A DNA stretch of 64,000 bases from Thraustochytrium sp. TN22 (taxonomy: Eukaryota; Sar; Bigyra; Thraustochytrida; Thraustochytriidae): assembly GCA_013306675.1 (NCBI GenBank), contig JABLUY010000005.1, forward strand, positions 194,416-258,415. Reading direction: 5' to 3'. Positions 36,601-44,986 of the stretch are shown here, piece after piece (the first letter of the stretch is position 1; each line of letters begins with the position of its first letter). Both the position numbers and the translations under genes were made by a program. The notes beneath the pieces were generated by a model that worked only from the letters and a program-made list of their open reading frames with translations, did not search any database and was not told the origin of the DNA.

Positions 36601-39016
36601 CAGCGCTGCGCTGAGCGACCTGGGGTGTGAAGCGGAAACGCTCACAACCGTGGCCGCAGGTGAGGTCCATATTCGTCCCGGCTCCGTGCACCCGAGGGAT
36701 CTCTTCGGCTTTGACGTGGAGGCATACGCCGCGGAAGCGCAAGCGCGGGCCGACCAGCTCGCACGAGTCGTGGACGCGGAGGAGCTGGTGCTTCAGGCCA
36801 GTGCAGACGAGTCGGAAGAGGAGCTCTTTGGACCGGCGCTGCGAGAGCAGCGTAGCGCGCTGGCCGCCCTGGGCGAGATGCGCGGCGAGCTCAAGGAGGG
36901 CGTCTCGCGCTGGTCAAGCTCGCTAGAGCAGATCCGGGGAGACCTTGCGGCCGACGCGAGCGAGGATCCGGCACTCGCAGCGTTCCAGGCTCATGAGATA
37001 GTCTTCCTCGAGGAGAAGCTCAAGCTGACGCGCAAGGTGCTTGAAGACTATGAAGAGGCAGGCACGCAGTGGACCGAGGCCCTCGCGGAGCTGGAGGCCT
37101 CTCGGCGTGCCTTTTACCGTGCCAAGCTCCATATTGCGGCGTGCGTGGCGCACTCACGCAAGCTACGCCGCGAGCTGCTCGATGAGGAGCGTAACAGCCT
37201 GGGCGACGCGGCAAACCTCTACCGCGCATGTAAGGATCGCATTGGGCTCTTTTTGGCAGCGCAGCTGTGCACGAGCAAACAGGATGCAGCCTCGGCGGGC
37301 AAGCTGCTCGAGAGCTACCTGGCGCCGACACGGGCAGCGGTGGAGACGTGCCGTGTCACGGCGGCGGTCCTGGGTCGCGCGGTACGCGGTCAGGAGGCCC
37401 GCGTGGAGCACCTCAGTCGCGCCTTGGCCTCGTTCGAGGACGCGGTCCACAAGGAGTCCCAAGCCGCGGAGCAGGTGACGATCCGCACTCAAGCGGCGCT
37501 AGAAGCGAGCCGCGAGCAGCTGCTCGGTCGCCTGGAGGCCGCAGAAAAGGTATTGGAGGGTCACCGCGCTACCTTTGAGCGGCTCCGTTCTGCAGAGGAC
37601 GACGCACGGCAGATCATCGATGAGGAGCAGGCCGCAGTGGAGGCGCACGAGGAGTATGTGCGGCTGAATCGGCCCAAGTCTCGTGAAGAGCGGCTCCAGG
37701 AGCTGGAGGAGGAGCTTTGCGCAACCCTGGAGACGTCGGACCCATTGCGGCGCATTCGACGATTCGCAATTATCGTGGAAGAGTGCGCGAGCTCCGCACA
37801 GCGCACGAGCTTCGACGCGCGGCAGGTGATGATCGCGGCGGAGCGCGCAGAGGAGCTGCAGCAGGCTGCGGATGCAAGGGACTTTGACCTCATGGAAGAT
37901 CAGTGCATCCGCATCGCGAAGCGACTTCGCACGGGTCTCTTCTTGCTTGGCGATCTGCAAGATGCCTTCGAGTTCAAGTACCCGGAGCTTCGGCGGCGGC
38001 TCTTCACACTCAGAGACGAGGCGGAGCATGAGCGCGAGGCGAAGCGCAGAAGCGCGAGCGCGAGCGCGAGCGCGTCGGATCTGGATTCAGACTCGGACGT
38101 GGAATCCGTGTACAGCGTCCCGGAGGAGTTTGCGGAGGGCAAAATGAAGCTGGGCCGCGCAGCGCAGGCGTGCGTGGACGACATCGAGTACCTTGCGGAC
38201 CTGTGCAATGAGTGGGCGGAGCTCATGGGCGAAGACGCCATTCTCCGCCGGCGCCGCGAGGCGGCGGGGCTTGCGGAATTGCCACCTGACGAGACGGGGG
38301 AGGCCCGGTCCGAGAGCAATGGCGCGCCCAGAAGTCTGCTGCGAAGGGCGGCACGAGTGCCTCTGGCCCGCATGGAGAGGTCCTACATCCTGCATGTGAA
38401 TCGGCAGCGGAGATGGCGTCTGCGCGTACTGCGTCCTGCACTGGAGCGCGCATGGGACCCCTTCGGCAGCCGCGAAGCACGACGGCACGAGGCGGCGACC
38501 ACCATCCAGCGCCACGTGCGCGGTTGGCAGTGCAGGCAGCGCCTGCTCCTCGCGGCGGTACTCCGCGTGCAAATGGCGTATCGCAAGTACCGCGCGTACA
38601 AGCGATTCCAGGATGTGCTGTTTGCGAGCACGGCCAAGTACTATGACGTGCTCACTTGCAGGTATTATTACGTTTGGGCAGGCGGCCGCGTCGCGTGGGA
38701 GCCACCAGAGCCTATTGCCGACAGGTACATTCCGTACGGACGGCGTACGAAGCGGCCCAAAGACTATGCCTGGACAGAGGAGGAGGCCGCCACGCTAATT
38801 CAGAGCGTGGCGCGCGCGCGACAGGCGCGCCAGCGCTTCGTGCTGCTGGTGATGGACTCGTTTGAGAAGATCTATGAGCCGAGCCGCCAGGCGTGCTTTT
38901 ATCAGAACCGCTGGACCGGGAACTGCCAGTGGCACAAGCCGCTCGGGCTTGGCAGGTGTGACCTTGCTGTGGCGAACCCGCAGGACATGCCAGTACGCAA
39001 GTCGCGGTACATGTAA
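33632..39016 (+). CDS. Large IQ-motif (calmodulin-binding) protein with WW-like segments
   Basis: The protein has 1794 residues from ATG 33632; an ATG at 33755 with better context (GCGCCATGG) would remove 41 residues. The first ~480 residues are basic and partly low-complexity, with PGAA repeats. From about 491 to 850 there are some 12 IQ motifs of the form AATRLQAFWRG, AATYIQRILRGYLAR, AAARIQSWYRSRV. A globular segment follows (about 870-980), then long acidic coiled coil (about 1040-1500). Three more IQ motifs lie near 1620-1730 (AATTIQRHVRGWQCR, AATLIQSVARARQAR). Two aromatic WW-like pieces are interleaved: CRYYYVWAGGRVAWEPPEP and FYQNRWTGNCQWHKP. IQ arrays bind calmodulin or centrin-like light chains, so a cytoskeletal, spindle or flagellar scaffold is likely. 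The ATP-binding signatures of a myosin motor are absent. Confidence 0.85.
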   Translation: MAKIAACLPALAGRTDFQTHAAGVAAGARARGRAGARARSAMEALAQDGRLEEAGATPGAAPGAAPGAAPGAAPRGRASKARKASKEAGRTAQSPADNARRRAKSRAGKRARSATCELRARSAAPGTQTQRPPPRTAVSRQRSRTALAAGSGRPFTSGDWKGAWELLPKLPVEQTREVLMQRPETRTPAAAKHARPSTNQRAEMARNVQSRQTGRVTPPATPWRPQSTAALQKRAVNPLFLNDESPLRPFTTQTVGLPVSRQPKRALSPLPLPNLDISADACRGWLFCAGRFAHAVVDEAGVHADLQWRPAYYVADSQARTLIELSDFDGERARRVASLVGAQIRARGFRRLPNGDGLFTIEVTSLTGVRGETERWLLGCGLERSTLRWLQMLRACAQGISLAGGDPFSNGSYDAFPPPPHADPETEESDAESDLEDCEGEGCIARRGVTPRLTRVPTLRVFDGVRLDAELEQCGLLLRADGSVASREVEAATRLQAFWRGCEARELVHGAQGVLARHRAAIRLQAWARKADAERIAAERHTRRDAATSIQAQARARQARRVAIRKRAERNAACTVQGAWRCFVARQLVRDLDRARRAILADVLSEMMRCVEVVCENYEELKAELRMRDKVVMLQAFWRQQVAAQVVQEKREDRAAVRVQKLVRRRQDQATYEAMRKGALRVQALVRGHAGRAEARQWLREVNAATRLQAVWRQQVARRDFLEKCVAAGRLLQFGRRVLAKKAFFSATERRAVENLAATYIQRILRGYLARCAFHGRRTEHRAAARIQSWYRSRVQVIKWLGTSHAICVLQSFWRGIEARSLVGILREARRAATAARIQRAFRAHQSWSLLQTRRQELTERWRKPHQLLFHGALRIPGRSGSPVFVKAWTADTTLNLRVLMSEGGSPSTEHFVSNQALLRAGPLRDVNSRAAVGTLIWGALHGQVGTHLELLLPGLAREACISEFMASILADLAVQRKTTPPPSRCEELCSAALSDLGCEAETLTTVAAGEVHIRPGSVHPRDLFGFDVEAYAAEAQARADQLARVVDAEELVLQASADESEEELFGPALREQRSALAALGEMRGELKEGVSRWSSSLEQIRGDLAADASEDPALAAFQAHEIVFLEEKLKLTRKVLEDYEEAGTQWTEALAELEASRRAFYRAKLHIAACVAHSRKLRRELLDEERNSLGDAANLYRACKDRIGLFLAAQLCTSKQDAASAGKLLESYLAPTRAAVETCRVTAAVLGRAVRGQEARVEHLSRALASFEDAVHKESQAAEQVTIRTQAALEASREQLLGRLEAAEKVLEGHRATFERLRSAEDDARQIIDEEQAAVEAHEEYVRLNRPKSREERLQELEEELCATLETSDPLRRIRRFAIIVEECASSAQRTSFDARQVMIAAERAEELQQAADARDFDLMEDQCIRIAKRLRTGLFLLGDLQDAFEFKYPELRRRLFTLRDEAEHEREAKRRSASASASASDLDSDSDVESVYSVPEEFAEGKMKLGRAAQACVDDIEYLADLCNEWAELMGEDAILRRRREAAGLAELPPDETGEARSESNGAPRSLLRRAARVPLARMERSYILHVNRQRRWRLRVLRPALERAWDPFGSREARRHEAATTIQRHVRGWQCRQRLLLAAVLRVQMAYRKYRAYKRFQDVLFASTAKYYDVLTCRYYYVWAGGRVAWEPPEPIADRYIPYGRRTKRPKDYAWTEEEAATLIQSVARARQARQRFVLLVMDSFEKIYEPSRQACFYQNRWTGNCQWHKPLGLGRCDLAVANPQDMPVRKSRYM

Positions 39017-39685
39017 GGATTGGTATCAGCAGGAAAAGAAAAGAAGAAGAGGTTGGAGTTGTTGTTGTTGCTGTTGTTGTTGTTGTTGTTGTTGCTGTCA
39101 AGACGAAGGAGATGATGATGAAGATGGTGCTGAAGGGAAGGGAAGCACGTGAGAGATGCAGAAGGATGATGGCGAGAGAAAATGTAGAAGCAATGCGGGG
39201 CGCAGAATAGAAGACCCCGGGGAGGAAAAGCGGGCGAGAAGAAGGGAAGGAGGTCGACACCTCCAGCGTGGGGCGTCCTCATGCCCCCTTCTGACTTCGC
39301 TCTTCCTACTAAGATCGAAGCGTTGTCGCGGACGAGGACGTGGTCGGCAGTCAGCGATGCAGAGAGAAAGGTGGCCGTGCGGGAGCGATAACTTGCTAGA
39401 ATAGGAAGGCAACGACGAAAGAAGGCGACCGCACAAGCGACGGTGCCTTGCTCGTCGCGTGCAACCGAAAGCGAAGCAGACAAACGGCGAGCCTAGGTTC
39501 CTCGTGTGTCGTCGTACTTGGCCATTCGAACCCTAGGTCACCGTGTGACACAGAGGCGGCCGCAGGTGTCAGTTCAGGGCAGTGAAAAGGGCGCTGCGCG
39601 GCGCGGTGCGGGTGCGGTGCGGCGCGGTGGAGTATAGTGGGATGGGTGCGCGGCGAGGGACTTGGGGTGTGCGAAGCCATGGACC
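39017..39685. other. Convergent 3' intergenic region with TTG microsatellite
   Basis: This region lies between the 3' ends of the IQ gene and the YTH gene. It has a (TTG)n tract with CTG interruptions at about 39056-39098 and a purine-rich stretch just after it. No gene is visible. Confidence 0.6.
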
Positions 39686-42115
39686 TTACTCGCTGGCCTC
39701 GGTCGCGCTGGGGGCCGCGGCGGCGTCCTCCTGACCGGCCGGCTTGATGACGGGACGCTTGGAGCCCTTGCCCCTCTTGACCTGCACCTCGAACTGGTAC
39801 TGGGAACGGAGCGTCTGCGCGCCATCGCTGCCCTCAACCTTGCGCGAAAAAGGGCGACCCCGGGCGCTCTCCTCGCCGCCACTCGAGTCGCGGGTTCGCG
39901 GGCCGGGACGACCCTCCCGCTCGCGGCCGCGCGGCGCCTCGGTGCCGACGGCAGCGCCGGTGCTGCTCTCGCGACCGCGGCCACTGCGGCGTTCATCGAG
40001 GCCGCGCGACCCGCGGCCACGGCCCCTGCCGCGTCCGCGGGTCTTGCCGGCCGCGCCATCGCCGTGCGAGTGCGAGTGCGAGTGCGACTGGTGATGCTGC
40101 GAGGTAGAGGTCGAGGAGGACGTGGCGGTGGACGTGCCGTCGCGGCCGGCACCGGCGCCAGCGCCAGCGCCAGCGCCGGCGTCGCGGCCGCGGCCCGGGC
40201 CCCGCGGGCCAGCGCCACGGCCGCTCGTGTAGCGACTGGTGCCGCGGCCGCGGCCGCGCGAGGTGCCGTTCGGGGCGCGCGGGCGCGGGCCGCCACACAT
40301 GAGCATGTGCTGGCGCGGCGGGCGGCCGGTCTGCTCGGCGTAGACGTACTCCTGGAAGTCGAGCAGGATGCCGCCGTTGAACTTGAAGCGGCCCATGGTG
40401 TCAAAGGCGAAGCCACCGTGCTGCGAGGGCACGGCGTAGACCTTGCTGGCCGGTGTTTCCGGCTCGGTGGGCGCGGCCTCGGCGGCGGGCGCGGCGGCCT
40501 CACTGTCCGCAGCAGCGGGGGCGGCGGCGGCGGCATCAGCAGCGTCAGTTCCCTCCTCAGCAGGCGCGGCGGCCTCGCCAGCGCCGTTGGAGGAAGTCGC
40601 TTCAGGAGTGGCCTCCTTGGTGTCGGCCTCCGCATCGAGGGCAGCCTCCTTGGCCTCAGCGTCGGCGGCAGGCGCGTCGCCGTTGGCCGCCTTATCGTCC
40701 GCAGGCTTGTCATCGTCCGCGGGCTCGGGCTTGGGGTGCATGCGCGAGGGCACGGGCAGGTCGGGGTTGCTGAGGAAGTTGACGGGCTTGAGGTTGTGAA
40801 TAGGGATGTCGCGAATAAAGATCCAGCGCAGCTGCACAAAGTGCTCGCTGGCGCCATCCTTGATGACCGGAGAGAGCACCTGGGCGACGCCGACGAGCTT
40901 GCGCAGCGAGGGGATCTTGAAGAAGAGGATGAGGGCACCGACGCCGACCGTCTCGGCGTAGGCGGCGTTGAGCTTGGCCTCGGTCTCGGGGCTATCCGGG
41001 ACCCAGGCCATGCGCTTGATGGCGTAATAGACCTCCATTTCGTTGTCGCACTCGACAACAAAGTACCTCCGGCCGGTCTGCGCGGCGGGCACCTCATCCG
41101 AGTTGACGTAGGCCAAGAAGCCGAAGTTGCAGATCGTGCGCAGGTGCTTGCACATGACGTCGAGCAGCTCCATCCCAGCCGGCAGCGGCTGGCCAGAGAG
41201 GATCATCGGGTGGTAGCTCGGGTCCACGCCGGCGCACACCACTGCGAAGGGGCTCGTCTGCCAGTGGTTGGCCCAGACGAAGACGCGCTGCGCCTCGGCA
41301 AACTGGCGCGCGCTCGTCTTGACCTCGGCGCTCCAGTTGCGGCTGCCGCTGCTCGCGGACGAGCTGCCGGGCGCGTTGCTGCGGACGCCACGGCCCGCGT
41401 GCGGGGCCTGGCCCTGCTCGCCGCCGCGCGCCTGCGCGGGTTGCGAGGCATCCTGCTGCTGCTGCTGCTGCGCCTGGACTGGCGCGCCACCGGCGGACGC
41501 CGCGGCGGCCTCGCCTTCGTCGGCCTGCGCAGCGGACCCGGCCGCGCTCTGGTCACGCGCGATCTGCGCCCAGCTCATCTGACCGGGCTTGTCCTCGGAC
41601 ACGCTCAGACGGGCCGCGCCCTCGGTGGCGGCGTCGACGCCGTCCTTGCCTGCCTTGCCGGCCTCATCGCCCTTGGCCGCCTCTTGCTGCGGCAGGGGCG
41701 GCTGCTGCTGCGGCTGCTGCGGCGGCGCCGCGCCGCGCTGGCCATCACTGGCCTGCGGCGGTGGCGGCCCGCGCGGCGGCGCCATGGACATTTGCGGATG
41801 GTACATCATCTGCGGCGGGTACATCATGGGCGGCATGGGGTAGCCATGCATACCCGGCGGGTACGGCTGACCATACGCATCGAACATGGGGGGGCCGTAC
41901 GCGCCAGGGTGCGGCGGCCCGCCGTACTGCTGTTGCTGCTGCTGCCCGCCCTGATGCATCATGGGCCCAGGCCCGCCCTCCGGCATGTGCTGCGGCTGCT
42001 GCTGCTGCTGCATCATGTGCTGCTGCTGCTGCTGCTGCTGCTGCGGCATCGGCGGCATGGGCTGCTGCTGCGGCTGCTGCTGCTGCTGCTGCATGCCCCC
42101 ACCCTGCTCCGACAT
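39686..42115 (-). CDS. YTH-domain RNA-binding protein with Gln-rich N-terminus and RGG tail
   Basis: The protein has 809 residues. The N-terminus (1-125) is Gln/Met/Pro-rich, encoded largely by CTG repeats. Residues ~240-330 are conserved-looking (QRVFVWANHWQTSPFAVVCA). Residues ~335-455 match the YTH fold of the YTHDF type: RRYFVVECDNEMEVYYAIKR, MAWVPDSPETEAKLNAAY, a LILFFKIPSLRKLVGVAQVL core, and VQLRWIFIRDIPIHNLKPV. YTH proteins read N6-methyladenosine in RNA through an aromatic cage. The first cage Trp is present (Trp371), but the segment that carries the other two in YTHDF proteins is shortened and has no Trp. The C-terminus has RGG/GRG boxes and a His/Ser patch, suited to RNA binding and condensate formation. 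Methyl-reading ability is therefore uncertain. Confidence 0.75.
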   Translation of the reverse strand: MSEQGGGMQQQQQQPQQQPMPPMPQQQQQQQQHMMQQQQQPQHMPEGGPGPMMHQGGQQQQQQYGGPPHPGAYGPPMFDAYGQPYPPGMHGYPMPPMMYPPQMMYHPQMSMAPPRGPPPPQASDGQRGAAPPQQPQQQPPLPQQEAAKGDEAGKAGKDGVDAATEGAARLSVSEDKPGQMSWAQIARDQSAAGSAAQADEGEAAAASAGGAPVQAQQQQQQDASQPAQARGGEQGQAPHAGRGVRSNAPGSSSASSGSRNWSAEVKTSARQFAEAQRVFVWANHWQTSPFAVVCAGVDPSYHPMILSGQPLPAGMELLDVMCKHLRTICNFGFLAYVNSDEVPAAQTGRRYFVVECDNEMEVYYAIKRMAWVPDSPETEAKLNAAYAETVGVGALILFFKIPSLRKLVGVAQVLSPVIKDGASEHFVQLRWIFIRDIPIHNLKPVNFLSNPDLPVPSRMHPKPEPADDDKPADDKAANGDAPAADAEAKEAALDAEADTKEATPEATSSNGAGEAAAPAEEGTDAADAAAAAPAAADSEAAAPAAEAAPTEPETPASKVYAVPSQHGGFAFDTMGRFKFNGGILLDFQEYVYAEQTGRPPRQHMLMCGGPRPRAPNGTSRGRGRGTSRYTSGRGAGPRGPGRGRDAGAGAGAGAGAGRDGTSTATSSSTSTSQHHQSHSHSHSHGDGAAGKTRGRGRGRGRGSRGLDERRSGRGRESSTGAAVGTEAPRGREREGRPGPRTRDSSGGEESARGRPFSRKVEGSDGAQTLRSQYQFEVQVKRGKGSKRPVIKPAGQEDAAAAPSATEASE

Positions 42116-43109
42116 CTTGCTGGTGCCCTCTGCGTGTGCAACGGCGACTGCCCCTGCACGTGCTCGTTCAATCCTCGCCTACTTCGCCGGCGAATGTCCG
42201 CGCCGGCCGGCCCGTCAGCCAGACAGCACGCCGTTCGTGCTCTCTCTCTCTCTCTCCCTCTCTCTCCTCTCGCGCCCGTCCGCGCGAGCGTCTCGCTGCC
42301 TTCGCAGCTCCCGCCGCCGCCGCGCGCTCCTGCTGCTGCTGCTAGCTGCCGCTGCTGCAACCGGCGCGGGGTGCCGCCGCCACCTCCGTCGCCGCCGCGC
42401 GCTCGCCGGCCGCGGGGGCTGCTGGCGGGCGGGCAGGCAGGCGCCTGGGCCAGGCTGCTGCTGCGCCGGCCGCCGCTCTCGCGCGCCGCCGCCGCCGCCG
42501 CGCGCGCGCCGGGCTCGCCTCTCGCGCAGCCTCGCTTGCTCGGGTCTGCGGGCGCAGCTCGTTCGAGCGAAGCCGCAAGCAGGGCCTGCCTGCCTGCCAG
42601 CCTGCTTGCGCCCTTTGCGCAGCTATCTTTTTTCAAAAAAACCTGGCAGGCCGCCGCCGCCGCCCGCCGCCGCGCCGCGCGCGCGCCGCCGCCTCCGCGC
42701 CTCCGCGCGCCCGCGCGCCCGCTCGCTCGCGCTCCCGCTCGCGCGCCGCCCGCCCCGCCGCGCTGCGCGTCTGCGCGCGCGCGCGCGCAGCCGCGCGCGC
42801 GCGCGCCGCGCGCCGCCCGCGCAGCGCAGCGGGGCAGGCGAGCCGCCGCCGGCGAATCCCGCGCGCCGCGGCGGAACCCGCGCTAAGCCGCGGCTACGCG
42901 ATACCGGAGCCGAGCGGACCGCCCGGCGGGACTCGCCGCAGGCCCCCCGGGCCGGGGTTCACGGGTACTCTCAGAGGGTTACTTTGCGCGCGGGTTAGGG
43001 TACCGCCGGCGGAACTAATCAGGGCTATGCACGCGCACGTGCGCGAGGGGACCCGCATCGGGCCTATGCACCACGCACGCGCGGCGGCTCAGACTTGGGA
43101 CAGAGCTAG
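42116..43109. other. Extremely GC-rich intergenic region with alternating GC tracts
   Basis: This is the 5' flank of the YTH gene. It has a CT-rich run at about 42240-42271, many CCG units, and alternating CG tracts at about 42773-42807 that could adopt Z-DNA. Open frames here are low-complexity Ala/Arg/Pro and were not called. The right end (42900-43109) has lower complexity bias but no gene. Confidence 0.6.
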
Positions 43110-44075
43110 CTAGGGGCGAAAGGGAGAGCGCGGCTTGGCGGCGCCGGCCTTGGCGCGAGAGCGACGCGAGGGAGGGGATCCGCGCCGGGCGTGGTGGTGG
43201 GGGCCGTGCTGCGGCTGGTTGTGCTGGTTCTGGGCACTGTGGAGCTCCCGCAGACGGCGGTTCTGGGACTCGACGCGCTCCAAGTGCTCGCAGACACGCG
43301 CGTGGTCCTCGAGCTTTACCTCAAGCAGGCGGCTCAGCCGGCCGATCTTGCCCTGCGCGCTTGCGAGGCGAACGCGCAGATCCTCGTCACTGGTGCTGGT
43401 GGACGGTGCCGCCTGAGCGCGACTTGCCGCTGCGGCTGCGGGCGGCACCGCCTCGCTCGGGGGGGTGGCGACGCCCCGCCCGCTGCCGACGGAGGAGAGA
43501 GCAAGCGCCTGGCTGCACAAGTCCAGTGCTTTGCTGAGCAGGTCTAGCAGCGCTGGCGCGCCGGGAGAGCTGCGGCCTGCGGACATGCGGCGCGAGGCAC
43601 GCGGATCCCGTGCGCGCGCGCGCACGTCCTCGAGACTGACGAGCACGTTCTGGACAAAGACCTCGACGACCACGTGCGGCGACGCCTTGCAGTAGACGAG
43701 CGTGCGCAGCGCCTCCGTCACAGCCTGTGGGTCGGTCCACGAGGCGTCCCGACTCCGCCCGCCGCGATGGTACGCGAGTAGCAGAATTGCGCAGACGGTC
43801 TCCTCCGGCGTGGCGCGCGTGTTCGCGAAGGCCTCCGGCCACTCCACCTCCACGCTCACGACGCTTGGGTAGATCTTGCACCTGCTGCGCCGCTGCGCGT
43901 TGCACTTGTTCGGAGCGCGCTCGTGCGGGCATCGCGGCGCCGCGCTGCTGCTGGTCTCCTCGAGCGGCCACCAACCCACGGCCTTGCGCAGCACCTCGCT
44001 GTGAACGTGCCACACGTGCTCCGGGATACCTTTGACGCGCAGCATCACGTCGGCGTCGGCTTGGCCCCCGCCCAT
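43110..44075 (-). CDS. Small BTB/POZ-like protein with C-terminal coiled coil
   Basis: The protein has 321 residues from ATG 44075 (MGGGQADADVMLRVKG). An in-frame ATG at 44285 would add 70 low-complexity residues. The start of a BTB/POZ-like fold is suggested by ADADVMLRVKG followed by VWHVHSEVLRKAVGWW, as in substrate adaptors for Cullin-3. A charged loop with several Cys follows, then VEVEWPEAFANTRATPEETV and LRTLVYCKASPHVVVEVFVQ, consistent with the later BTB helices. A short coiled coil lies near 230-290, and the tail is His/Arg/Ser-rich. The BTB call is moderate because the middle is divergent. No Kelch or MATH domain is attached. Confidence 0.65.
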   Translation of the reverse strand: MGGGQADADVMLRVKGIPEHVWHVHSEVLRKAVGWWPLEETSSSAAPRCPHERAPNKCNAQRRSRCKIYPSVVSVEVEWPEAFANTRATPEETVCAILLLAYHRGGRSRDASWTDPQAVTEALRTLVYCKASPHVVVEVFVQNVLVSLEDVRARARDPRASRRMSAGRSSPGAPALLDLLSKALDLCSQALALSSVGSGRGVATPPSEAVPPAAAAASRAQAAPSTSTSDEDLRVRLASAQGKIGRLSRLLEVKLEDHARVCEHLERVESQNRRLRELHSAQNQHNQPQHGPHHHARRGSPPSRRSRAKAGAAKPRSPFRP

Positions 44076-44751
44076 TTTACCTCGTTGAACCTCTGCGAAA
44101 CGTACGCACCTGCACGCTGGCGAGCAGGAGCGCTGGGACCTTTTCGATTGCGATTTGCCCTCGCTGGGGACCTCCACGCTGCACACATCGCGCGTCAAGC
44201 CCGCTGTCCGTCTCCAGCGGCGCGTGCCATCCCAGCTCCAGCGATCTATTACATTCCCAAGAGCCTCCTCACGCTTCCCTCGCATTCAGCTCTCCTCCGC
44301 GCCCGCCCCTCGTCGTCCCATCCCTCTGTTCATGCGCTCCGCTCCTCGCACCCGTGCCGCGCACCGGAGACCATCTCACCTTCCTGCCCGTGCTCCTCCT
44401 CCTCGCGACCTGCGCCCATGGCCCAGCCCGTCCTCTCACGAATCGCCGACCGCCCGCCGAGCTCCCGTGGCATGCGGGTCCGCCTCCACGCCCGCCTCCG
44501 AGTCCAGCTCGGAGCCCAGGATGCCCGTGCCGCGCCGCGCGGCGGGCGGTCCTGATGGACCCCGCGCAGTGGCCTCCGCTGCCCCCTTTCGCCGCCGCGC
44601 CGCCGCCGCGCCCTGCTCGGCCGCGCGGCGCCGGCCTGCGCCGGGGGCGGCGCGCGAGTCCGCGCCGGCCAGCGAGGCCTCTGGCAGTGGCCCAGCCTGC
44701 CAGGCGCCGCGACCTCTCGCGCGGCGCGCCGGCGGGCAGACGCTGCGGCGC

Positions 44752-44787
<36 letters not shown>

Positions 44788-44986
44788 GCGGGCGGGCGGC
44801 GGCGGCGGCGGCGCGCGGCGGCGGCGCGCTGCCGCGCGCGAGGCTGCCGCGGCTCCGGAATCGCGCGCTTCACTCGCAGCGCCAGCGCTGCGCTGCGCGC
44901 GCAAGAGTGCAGCGGCGCGCGGCGCGGCGGCCTGGCGGCGCGCGCGGGCGCGTGCACGGCGCGGCGCGGCGCGGCGCGGCGCAAGG
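44076..44986. other. Divergent promoter region with GGC repeats
   Basis: This lies between the BTB-like gene and the tRNase Z gene, which point away from each other. The tRNase Z frame stays open upstream with an ATG at 44555, but that stretch encodes only Ala/Arg/Gly/Pro. Long GGC runs occur at about 44753-44830. A GGCGC run lies just before the chosen ATG at 44987. Confidence 0.5.

Noticed and set aside
39500-39550. Possible tRNA on the minus strand (GGGTTCGAATGG resembles a B box)
   Set aside because: The bases flanking the loop cannot pair as a T stem, and no A box or acceptor stem is found.
39662-42886. 1074-codon open frame antisense to the YTH gene
   Set aside because: It is a GC-rich shadow of the YTH gene with Arg/Ala/Gly/Leu composition and no domain. 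The opposite strand has a clear YTH domain.
42980-43000. GGGTTAGGG as a telomere-type repeat
   Set aside because: Only a single unit is present, so it is chance.
44555-44986. N-terminal extension of tRNase Z from an upstream ATG
   Set aside because: The added 144 residues are only Ala/Arg/Gly/Pro from GGC-rich DNA. The ATG at 44987 opens a plausible targeting peptide.
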